A stretch of DNA of 15,261 bases from an archaeon RBG_16_50_20 (GTDB taxonomy: Archaea > Thermoproteota > Bathyarchaeia > 40CM-2-53-6): NCBI GenBank assembly GCA_001768965.1, contig MEMY01000016.1, positions 1 through 15,261 of the forward strand, read 5' to 3'. Positions 1 through 6,310 of this stretch are shown here, piece by piece. Made by a program: the position numbers and the translations under genes. A model generated the notes under the pieces. It saw nothing but the letters and a program-made list of their open reading frames with translations. It was not told where the DNA came from and did not search any database. The stretch's first letter is position 1, and each line of letters opens with the position of its first letter.

Positions 1-215
1 TCACCCCAGAGTTTCAGGATTTCTTTCTCCCCCTTGCTTGCGCGACCCTTTCCGCTTTTTACCTGAACCATCAAGATCTGGCCGCCCTTTCCGGCGAAAA
101 TGTCAACGGGTCCGTGTGAGGCCGCACTCCGACTGCAGAACCAGCCTTCTGCCCTGAGCTTCCGGAGAACTTGGTATTCTCGGCTCCTGCCTCTGGTGTA
201 GGGTGTTGACACCAT
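1..215 (-). CDS. Holliday junction resolvase-like PD-(D/E)xK nuclease, 5' part
   Basis: Seventy-one codons are visible before the gene runs off the left edge. The protein resembles archaeal Hjc/Hje resolvases. It has an acidic residue in the first helix (SREY, Glu13), then a VDIFAGKGGQIL strand with Asp38, then VQVKSG with Gln51 and Lys53. This is the spacing of the E...D...(E/Q)xK metal site of the PD-(D/E)xK fold. The usual Glu before the Lys is Gln here, a known variant in the fold. I chose the ATG at 215 because an AGGAGG lies 13 nt upstream and because the protein then starts at the usual distance from the first helix. Two in-frame ATGs at 254 and 251 would add 13 or 12 residues but have no ribosome site. 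By family, such enzymes cut four-way junctions or act in repair. The C-terminal half is not visible. Confidence 0.7.
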   Translation of the reverse strand, partial: MVSTPYTRGRSREYQVLRKLRAEGWFCSRSAASHGPVDIFAGKGGQILMVQVKSGKGRASKGEKEILKLWG

Positions 216-357
216 TTCTGGTTCAGGTCCTCCTAGCTTCGCATTCTCCATCATGTACGTGTGCTAATCGCAACGCGACAGAATGCTCATCATGGATGTG
301 GAGATGTAAAACACTTAAGGCATTGGGCATCGAACCAAGATTTCGGGACGACCGACT

Positions 358-2006
358 TTGCCTTCGCCAACGCGCTTAACATTGGTACTGTTGATAGGCG
401 TTGTTCTGGTCGCTCTCCAAGCGTCCCATGTCAGTGGGCAAACAACCTACACCGTAAATATTACGATTCAAGGATTACCACCTACCCTGAGTACGAACAT
501 ATACGTCGATGGGGTTCTGAACGGAACCTTGAACGGAGGTCATCGCGTGACTTTAGTTTCTCAACAGCGTCATCGGTGACTCATGTTATCACTGTGGCTT
601 TCTACGTACCGAACAGCGCTGGGATGAATGGGACGCGATATTATGAGAAAGACACATCTTGGGCTTTCGCTGCGAGCGGAAGCCATGTCTTCGCGTACAC
701 TGCCCAGTACTATCTGAATGTAGAAACAAGCTTCGGCACCGCGAAAGGAGAGGGATGGTACGATTCCGGCACCAGCGCCCAAGCCACACTCAACGATGGA
801 CAGATCGAGGAAAGCCCTGGGATCCAGCACGCCTTCACAAACTGGAGCGGGGATGCATCGGGAAACTCATTGACATCTGACCCAATTCTAATGAATCAAC
901 CGAAGAAGGCGATTGCGAACTGGAAAACACAATTCCAACTGACCGTGAAAGCTGATCCACCAAGCGTCCAAGATCTCAAGGGTTCAGGATGGTATGATGC
1001 CGGTAGCCAAGCATCATTCTCTGCACCCCCCGTTGTGCCCGCCGACAAGGATTCGCGTCTGAGATTTGATCATTGGAGCGGCGCTTTTGAGGGTCAATCG
1101 TTATCTGGGACTGTGTTAATGGATCGGCCCAAGGTTGTTGAAGCTCATTACCTTGCCCAATATTTGCTAACCATCCACTACGACCCAGTCACAGTACCAC
1201 ACGACTTCAATGAGACAAGTTGGTATGACGCGAACACAAACGTGCCACTCGGACCCGCTCTCTCAACGGTCGACTTGAGTTCAGTAGAACGTCTTCGTTT
1301 TGTGGGTTGGTTTGAAAATGGCAAGCAGCTTACAGGCGTTTCACTAAACATCCTCATGGATCAACCTCACGAGCTAACCTTGTCCTATGAGACTCAGTAC
1401 TACGTCGACGTTCGCTCATCAAACGGCCAGGTCTCGGGGTCAGGGTGGTATGATCGAGGATCCACCGCAACAATCACCGCCTCAAACACAGCTGGATCTT
1501 GGCCGTTCACTTACAACTTGGCAAATTGGCGAGTCGATCCGCCTTCGGGAAAACTCAGCAAGAGCGACGGTTCCTGGACGGTTACAGTGGATCGACCTTA
1601 CGTTATCGAAGCCGTCTGGAACTTCGACATACTCCCGCTCGCAGGCTTAATCGGAGGAAGCGCGCTTGCCTTAGTTGCCGTCGGAGTCGGGCTGGCAGTG
1701 GTTTACAAGCGCGGAATGTTCACCCGTGGAATGACAACCTTCCGCCCCTCGAAGGTAGCCGCCAGTCAGACAACAGCATGCAGCAAATGTGGAAATCGTG
1801 TCCCGAAGAACGCCACGTTCTGCCAAAAGTGCGGCGCGCCCATCGCGGGCGCGGAGCACACTCGACTGGAGGATAAAGTGTATGACTACATTGTCAAACA
1901 TGATGGCGTTATCTCGCTGAGCAAGGCCTCACGAGATCTCGGAATGTCACCCGATCAAGTGAAACAAGCTGCAGAAGCGTTGAAGAAGAAAGGGCGCTTA
2001 GCTTAG
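358..2006 (+). CDS. Membrane-anchored InlB-repeat protein with C-terminal zinc ribbon and winged helix; frameshifted
   Basis: A TTG start at 358 gives a signal peptide (Arg near the N-terminus, then LVLLIGVVLVAL) and a beta-rich start (TVNITIQGLPP). That frame stops at 577-579. The rest of the protein continues one frame over (codon starts at positions divisible by 3), with VITVAFYVPNSAG and onward. So one base appears lost, or one indel mis-sequenced, between about 556 and 590. Four repeats of about 85 residues follow (nt 700-1620), each with a GWYD-type turn, an FxxWSG-like motif and an MdqP motif, as in divergent InlB B-repeats. A TM helix lies at nt 1630-1705, then a CSKCG...CQKCG zinc ribbon (1777-1842), then a wHTH-like helical end (1860-2003). 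Predicted topology is repeats outside, zinc ribbon and wHTH inside. It converges on the next gene with 7 nt between stops. Function is unknown. Confidence 0.75.
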
Positions 2007-2013
2007 TTATGCG

Positions 2014-2403
2014 CTAGAATGGCCAGCGGGGCTGTTCCTGCTGCTGTTGATAACCAGTTGGATACTGCGTCGGCGTATAACCGATCTTCGGGGCCAATCC
2101 CCAAAAGCACTCAGGGCAGAAGTTCAACACTCCATATTGCTTGTTGCACCCTACACAGATCGATCGGCCGCATCTTGAGCACACAAAGGTCGAGGGCAGC
2201 TCAGGGTGATAGTAGCAGCTTCCCGACCTTACCATCTGCCTAGGCGTGTAGATTGGTGGGACGGCCGGTGTCGGTGGAAAACTGGCCAGCGGCGACTTAA
2301 TGTCTACTTTTACAGGAGGAGCTTGTGTGAGACCAGTTCCGCAACTGAAACAGAATCTAGCATCGTCAGCGTTCGCTTTGCCGCACACTTGGCATACGGA
2401 CAT
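2014..2403 (-). CDS. Zinc ribbon plus B-box-like cross-brace zinc finger protein (candidate E3/adaptor)
   Basis: 129 residues from the ATG at 2403. The N-terminal zinc ribbon has Cys4, 7, 18 and 21. A Pro-rich linker follows, then a second zinc module with eight ligands in B-box/RING-like order: C63-x2-H66-x8-C75-x2-C78-x4-C83-x2-C86-x9-C96-x2-C99. The tail is Gln/Pro-rich. The start at 2403 is chosen over 2433/2430 because the paralogue at 6311-7105 begins its zinc ribbon at the same distance from Met (VCQVCGKANADDARFC against KCPSCGYTNRDDAAFC). It is the last gene of the Ubl/E2/E1/JAMM cluster, same strand, about 155 nt after the E1 stop, with a strong stem-loop in the gap. A role as E3 or adaptor is inference from position and cross-brace topology. 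A plain zinc-binding scaffold is equally possible. Confidence 0.85.
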   Translation of the reverse strand: MSVCQVCGKANADDARFCFSCGTGLTQAPPVKVDIKSPLASFPPTPAVPPIYTPRQMVRSGSCYYHPELPSTFVCSRCGRSICVGCNKQYGVLNFCPECFWGLAPKIGYTPTQYPTGYQQQQEQPRWPF

Positions 2404-2482
2404 TACTCGAACCCTACCATTCACTGCCATCATAGGTTTCTTAACAATTGCTCAATCTTGACAGGGCCCAGCCATGCTATTT

Positions 2483-2530
2483 CGCCATGAAACACGCCGG
2501 TTACGGGTGTCCGACCCTCTGCTCATGGCG
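2483..2530 (-). repeat. Two-tier stem-loop between E1 and the zinc-finger gene
   Basis: CGCCATGA (2483-2490) is a perfect inverted match of TCATGGCG (2523-2530). Inside it, 2492-2510 forms a second hairpin of 7 bp with one bulged base and a 4-nt loop (ACACCCG/CGG-C-GTGT on the minus strand). No T-tract follows on either strand, so it does not look like a classical terminator. It could stabilise the 3' end of the E1 message, shape the leader of the zinc-finger gene, or be a small structured RNA. Confidence 0.5.
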
Positions 2531-2558
2531 GAAAAATGACATGCGCAATGCAAATTGG

Positions 2559-3809
2559 CTAGGAGACCACCTTGAGGATTGACTCCCGCAATTCTCCGTT
2601 TTTCGCTTCGCCAAGGACTCTCAGGTAGTCACCCTGCTTGAGGCCTCTCTGAATCTTCGAGAGTGGCTGCAGGGCTTTCTCTCCAAAGGAGGTTTCAGCG
2701 AAAACCCTGAGACTTGCATCGCTAACCTTCGCCGCGTCCCGGATTGCCCTTTCAGCCCCTTTTGGATCTCGGACCGATGAGATGGATATCTCAGCGCGAG
2801 GAACGATGTCTCTAGCAGTCCCTTCTTTTCCACACACGAAGCATTTCTCGCCTCTCTTCAGGTTCATGGGGGTGAATCGATTGTTCTTCATATCCATGAA
2901 TAGGACCGAACGCAAGGGTTGGCCGCTGTACTCCGGCCATCTGCCGCGTTCTTTGTACTGCTTCAAGCCGAGGACAAGCTTGATGATTTCCTGAGATGCT
3001 ATTGAGGAGACAAGAGAGATCGAGGTTGCGAAGGAGGGAACGGCATCCTGCTCCAAGGGAGCATCGCAAGGATTGCGTAAGCCGACAATCTGAGAGTATT
3101 GGTTGGGAGGAAAAATGCAGATCGGGCAAGCGTCGTCTGGTGGGATGTAGACGTGGACTCTCGCGTTGAGCCCGGTAATGCCTCCATCCACCATAGGTAT
3201 CGAATACTTCCTACAAATCTGCGAGAGGTAGATTCGCGAAACAACATTGTCGAGGCCGCAGATGATCACATCTGAATCCAGGTAGAGCTTCAGGGGCATT
3301 CTCTCAAGGTCGCCGCGGTAAGCTATGGTCTCCACGTACGGAAATTTCCTGTGAATGTTCTTGGCCAGAACCTCAGCCTTGTTCTTTCTCAAGTCGGTGG
3401 GTTCGAAGAAAATCATTCGACTGATATTGGAAAATTCGACATTGTCGCGATCTACGATGTAGATCCTTCCAACGCCGAGCAAAGCAAGGTTCTTGGCAAC
3501 TTCGTTCCCAATTGCGCCGGCACCTGCCAACAATACTGTTGCTGATCTGATTGTTTTCTGCCCATCCGCTCCCCAGAGCAAGAGATGGCGGGCCCAAAGA
3601 TAATCAACGATTACTGGTCCTTCAGTGCCCTTCAGCTTGGCAAGCCGTGCATTTTCAGAGAGCGATTTGCCGCGAAAAAGGAGCTTCGTTAATTCAGGCT
3701 CTATTCCCAGTTTTTCGCAAACCAAACGCTTCAGATCTTTAACGGTCCTGCCGGGGTTGAGCTCCACCTCAATCTGCTTGTACGAGGGGAGAGAGGCTTT
3801 GAAGCGCAT
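2559..3809 (-). CDS. E1-like ubiquitin-activating enzyme with N-terminal ubiquitin-like domain
   Basis: 416 residues. Residues 1-70 form a beta-grasp ubiquitin-like domain (TVKDLKRLVCEKLGI, LLFRGKSL) without a terminal Gly-Gly. Residues 71-300 are a ThiF/MoeB/E1 adenylation domain: GAGAIG nucleotide loop (96-101), the DRDNVEFSNISR motif (Asp120, Asp122, Asn128, Arg131), Lys144, and Asp187 in GLDN. Zinc-ligand pairs are C228/C231 (CPIC) and C323/C326 (CFVC). Cys248 in RNPCDAP sits where UBA3/UBA5 carry the thioester cysteine. The last 80 or so residues form a separate domain, perhaps E2-binding, which is inference. It would adenylate the modifier tail, form a thioester and pass it to the E2. 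ATG at 3809 overlaps the E2 stop (TGATG), suggesting translational coupling; a TTG at 3812 would add one residue. No strong ribosome site of its own. Confidence 0.93.
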   Translation of the reverse strand: MRFKASLPSYKQIEVELNPGRTVKDLKRLVCEKLGIEPELTKLLFRGKSLSENARLAKLKGTEGPVIVDYLWARHLLLWGADGQKTIRSATVLLAGAGAIGNEVAKNLALLGVGRIYIVDRDNVEFSNISRMIFFEPTDLRKNKAEVLAKNIHRKFPYVETIAYRGDLERMPLKLYLDSDVIICGLDNVVSRIYLSQICRKYSIPMVDGGITGLNARVHVYIPPDDACPICIFPPNQYSQIVGLRNPCDAPLEQDAVPSFATSISLVSSIASQEIIKLVLGLKQYKERGRWPEYSGQPLRSVLFMDMKNNRFTPMNLKRGEKCFVCGKEGTARDIVPRAEISISSVRDPKGAERAIRDAAKVSDASLRVFAETSFGEKALQPLSKIQRGLKQGDYLRVLGEAKNGELRESILKVVS

Positions 3810-4402
3810 CAAAAGGACGCTCGGTGTTCTCTCCCCGGAATACTGAACCGAACTATGTCCCCAGGGCTAGAGGGCGCTAACGACAATCGAGGGATTGGAA
3901 CAATGCTGAAACGAATCGTGTCATCTTCACTCTTCTGCGCCCTGGTCTTCGCCATCTTCGGAAAACCGTACGAGCGGCAGACATTTGCCGCCTTGAGAGC
4001 GCGGGGATGATCAAACACGCTCTGAGGATTCGGGTCCGTCAGCAGATAGTGGAGAGAATTTACCACTGAGATGAGTTTCAAGCGCGGGTCCCATTTCTCC
4101 CCCAAAATCGATACGCACACAGCATTCGCGATGTTAGGCACAATATTGGGATGCGAAATGTCCGTCAACCATGTTGCGACCGGTGGCTTGAGCGGATATT
4201 CCGATGGCAGGTCGAGACGGAATCTGTTCCAGTTTGCATACTCGGTGAACGGCCAGACTCCCTTCTCGGAGAGCTTCCTCACTTCGCCCTTTTCGCAGCG
4301 AATCAGGCCCTCGAACTGCGTGGGCGGGTCGTTCATCGCGGTTACTGTAGGGAACTGGTGGTTTAGCAGATTCTTCTCTTTGATCAGTACTGAGATATCC
4401 AA
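3809..4402 (-). CDS. E2-like ubiquitin-conjugating enzyme
   Basis: 197 residues with a clear UBC fold. An N-terminal helix (residues 2-18) is followed by the strands ending in SEYPLKPP (67-74), the E2 signature HPN (84-86), and the active-site Cys96 in NAVCVSILGEKW. A helix follows, with LLTDPNP (120-126), the usual E2 wording. It would carry the modifier as a thioester from E1 and transfer it to lysines. A tail beyond the UBC domain (about 155-197) holds two copies of a short motif, DTIRFSIVP and DIVRFSIPG. The TTG at 4402, 11 nt after the modifier stop, is the start that keeps the first E2 helix. The next ATG (codon 23) would remove it. It is packed between the modifier and E1 in one transcription unit. 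Confidence 0.93.
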   Translation of the reverse strand: MDISVLIKEKNLLNHQFPTVTAMNDPPTQFEGLIRCEKGEVRKLSEKGVWPFTEYANWNRFRLDLPSEYPLKPPVATWLTDISHPNIVPNIANAVCVSILGEKWDPRLKLISVVNSLHYLLTDPNPQSVFDHPRALKAANVCRSYGFPKMAKTRAQKSEDDTIRFSIVPIPRLSLAPSSPGDIVRFSIPGREHRASF

Positions 4403-4413
4403 GTCTGTCTGCC

Positions 4414-4656
4414 TTACCCGCCTATGATATTGTAGGGCATGAGGGCAAGTTGAGCATTCTCAGGAATCCCCAGCCGTGCGACTGTAGTATTCTCATCGAG
4501 TATTGCGCCTCCGTACATCAGAGCAACTGTGGTCGGGTCAACCCCGAAGGACTGGCAGACCTGCTGCTTAATCTCGGCGACTGTGTGATCCGGGATCACA
4601 TCGATTTCCGCGAGACCTGTCTGAGGGCCAATAGGCGCTTGAACGAATAACTTCAT
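4414..4656 (-). CDS. Ubiquitin-like modifier with C-terminal Gly-Gly
   Basis: 80 residues, close to ubiquitin's 76. It starts MKLFVQ (ubiquitin MQIFVK), has TVAEIKQQV for the first helix, VALMYGGAIL for the strand around ubiquitin Ile44, and ends NIIGG. The Gly-Gly is already terminal, so no precursor cleavage is needed. The tail lacks ubiquitin's two arginines. Only two lysines are present: Lys2, and Lys30 at the place of ubiquitin Lys27. The ATG at 4656 is chosen over the ATG at 4680 because GGAGGTGA lies 10 nt upstream of it and because the beta-grasp fold begins exactly there. The longer start would add eight residues (MSGGEASH) and has no ribosome site. It sits 57 nt after the JAMM gene and 11 nt before the E2 gene. 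Confidence 0.93.
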   Translation of the reverse strand: MKLFVQAPIGPQTGLAEIDVIPDHTVAEIKQQVCQSFGVDPTTVALMYGGAILDENTTVARLGIPENAQLALMPYNIIGG

Positions 4657-4666
4657 GTGCGACGCT

Positions 4667-4674
4667 TCACCTCC
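4667..4674 (-). promoter_or_regulatory. Ribosome binding site deciding the modifier start
   Basis: GGAGGTGA on the minus strand, a match to the archaeal anti-Shine-Dalgarno, 10 nt before the ATG at 4656. It falls inside the longer ORF reading that would begin at 4680, which argues for the shorter, ubiquitin-sized protein. Confidence 0.7.
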
Positions 4675-4713
4675 GCTCATGCTTAATCTGGCTGTTCCAT
4701 AGAGGAGCTTAAA

Positions 4714-6255
4714 CTATCTTACTGTAAGCTGAATGGTCAGGCGATGAATCAAGCCGCCACCGACTGCGATAACCGTCAACGCGTAGTTCCCGGACTTAAC
4801 CGATGGGGTCGTTATGATGCGAAGGGTCAAAGTTGTCGTCCCAGCCCCACCAACAATCGCAGTGGTCCCGCTGGTTACGAGCTCATAACTGGCACCCTGG
4901 GGCAGGCCTTGCACTATCACTTGAACAGGATCTGTGAAACCTTGTGAAATCGTGAGGGTTAGAGTGTATGTTGCGGTTCCGCCAATGGATATGGTCCTTG
5001 AACTTGGGGAGATCTGCAGATCGAAGTCTGCTATGACGATTTGTGCCGTTGTCTCTCGTACCACTGGTGGGCCCTGCGAGGGCGTGTAGGCGGCAGTTAC
5101 GAGTAGGGAAAACATGCCGTTTGCAGCCTCAGGGCCTGCAGCAACAGTCATAGTCGCCTTTGCAGTTCCGGAAGGCACAGGGTTCGGCGTGAAAACCACA
5201 CTTACTCCTTGAGGTGTACCCGTCGCTGAGAGCGAAACGGCATTATTGAAACCATTCATGTAAACCAAGCTCAGTGTTGTGGACGCTGAGCCGTTGCGAT
5301 AAACTGCCATAACGAGGCCGCTTGCGGGTAGGGCGAAGTCTGCGACCGGAATTGTGTATTTGGCGGTTTGAACCTGACTGCCAAGCGTGTCCACCGCTTT
5401 AAGGTAGTACACGATATTTCCAGCCACTCTGCCGCCCGGAATCGAGTACGAGTACTCCCCAGGCACCGATGAACTCATAGCGGTCTCAGTGAATGAGGTG
5501 GTGCCCTGAACAAAGTAGAATAGGCTCACACTTAGGATCGTTCCGTTCACGATGGCTTTGATCTCGATTGGGGCGCCGATCGTCCCGCCCAGAACTGGGT
5601 CATGCCTGATAGCTAACCCCGGGACTGCAGGTAAGCCTCGAAAGAGAAGAAGACCGAAGAGCGATACTGACAATGCTAAGGCAACTAAGACTATGGCTAG
5701 GATCGTGGGTCGCGAAGGCAGTTTCGGTCTTGGGGGGAGTGCTCGTATTTCTACTGTCGGGGTGGGAAGAGCTCGAGCTTTTTCCTTTCTCTCTAGCGGG
5801 ACTGCTTCTGCGGGGTCTTCGAAGACCATGACGTTCTTGCCCGGTATGCGGAGTTGTCTACCTGTTCGCGTGTCAACTCTGAAGTAGCCGGTTTCCCCAT
5901 TGTTCGAATCTACAACCAGCGCAGTAACAAGAGAGGAAAACTGTTGCAGATTCTTCTGCGTTTGAATATCCGTGTCTGAAAGAAATAGGCCGCCTTCTGT
6001 ATGTGAATGGTACCAACCCACGATGCTTCCTTTCACCCGTCCATTCACTACGTCGTCTGCTATTCTAGCGAGCGTGTTCGAGGTTAGGGTTGCACGATGC
6101 TTTTCTGTTTCGAATTCCCCCGTTATGGTATCTTCGATGATTATTGTATCGGTATCCAGTCTGCCTAACAGCAGACCAATAATTTCGTTTTGGGCGTTAC
6201 GTGAAGCCTGCACAATCTGATCGTGAACAGGCTTCCATATGCTGACGTAGGACAA
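4714..6255 (-). CDS. Membrane-anchored JAMM/MPN+ isopeptidase with Ig-like ectodomain
   Basis: 513 residues. Residues 1-150 are an MPN+ domain with the full zinc-protease set: Glu24 in NEIIGLLLG, His83 and His85 in YHSHTEGG, Ser93 and Asp96 (H-x-H-x7-S-x2-D). Proteins of this family (Rpn11, AMSH) cleave isopeptide bonds after ubiquitin-like tails. A basic Pro-rich linker (155-182) precedes one TM helix (184-206). Then come about three Ig-like beta-sandwich domains (214-308, 309-410, 412-513). The last two share DF-L, GF---V and PQG motifs. The positive-inside rule puts the protease in the cytosol and the Ig domains outside. A TTG at 6255 is the first start after an in-frame stop, with GGTGTGA just upstream. 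It lies directly upstream of the modifier gene. A membrane-tethered, ectodomain-bearing member is unusual. Confidence 0.92.
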   Translation of the reverse strand: MSYVSIWKPVHDQIVQASRNAQNEIIGLLLGRLDTDTIIIEDTITGEFETEKHRATLTSNTLARIADDVVNGRVKGSIVGWYHSHTEGGLFLSDTDIQTQKNLQQFSSLVTALVVDSNNGETGYFRVDTRTGRQLRIPGKNVMVFEDPAEAVPLERKEKARALPTPTVEIRALPPRPKLPSRPTILAIVLVALALSVSLFGLLLFRGLPAVPGLAIRHDPVLGGTIGAPIEIKAIVNGTILSVSLFYFVQGTTSFTETAMSSSVPGEYSYSIPGGRVAGNIVYYLKAVDTLGSQVQTAKYTIPVADFALPASGLVMAVYRNGSASTTLSLVYMNGFNNAVSLSATGTPQGVSVVFTPNPVPSGTAKATMTVAAGPEAANGMFSLLVTAAYTPSQGPPVVRETTAQIVIADFDLQISPSSRTISIGGTATYTLTLTISQGFTDPVQVIVQGLPQGASYELVTSGTTAIVGGAGTTTLTLRIITTPSVKSGNYALTVIAVGGGLIHRLTIQLTVR

Positions 6256-6281
6256 AGGTCACACCAAAACGGTAGGAAACT

Positions 6282-6288
6282 AAAAAAA
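6282..6288 (-). promoter_or_regulatory. T7 tract: terminator of the upstream gene or TATA box for the JAMM gene
   Basis: GATTTTTTTAG on the minus strand lies 23 nt after the stop of the zinc-finger membrane gene and 27-33 nt before the TTG of the JAMM gene. Archaeal RNA polymerase terminates at oligo-T tracts, and archaeal TATA boxes sit at about -27, so both readings fit. Either way the cluster may comprise two transcription units. Confidence 0.4.
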
Positions 6289-6310
6289 TCGGGGGACCTT
6301 TTTCGGGCTG

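Noticed and set aside
556..590. Programmed -1 frameshift in the InlB-repeat gene
   Set aside because: No X-XXY-YYZ slippery heptamer is seen in the upstream frame; a simple indel is more likely.
2483..2530. Bacterial-type intrinsic terminator after E1
   Set aside because: No T-tract follows the stem on the transcribed strand; kept only as a structured element.
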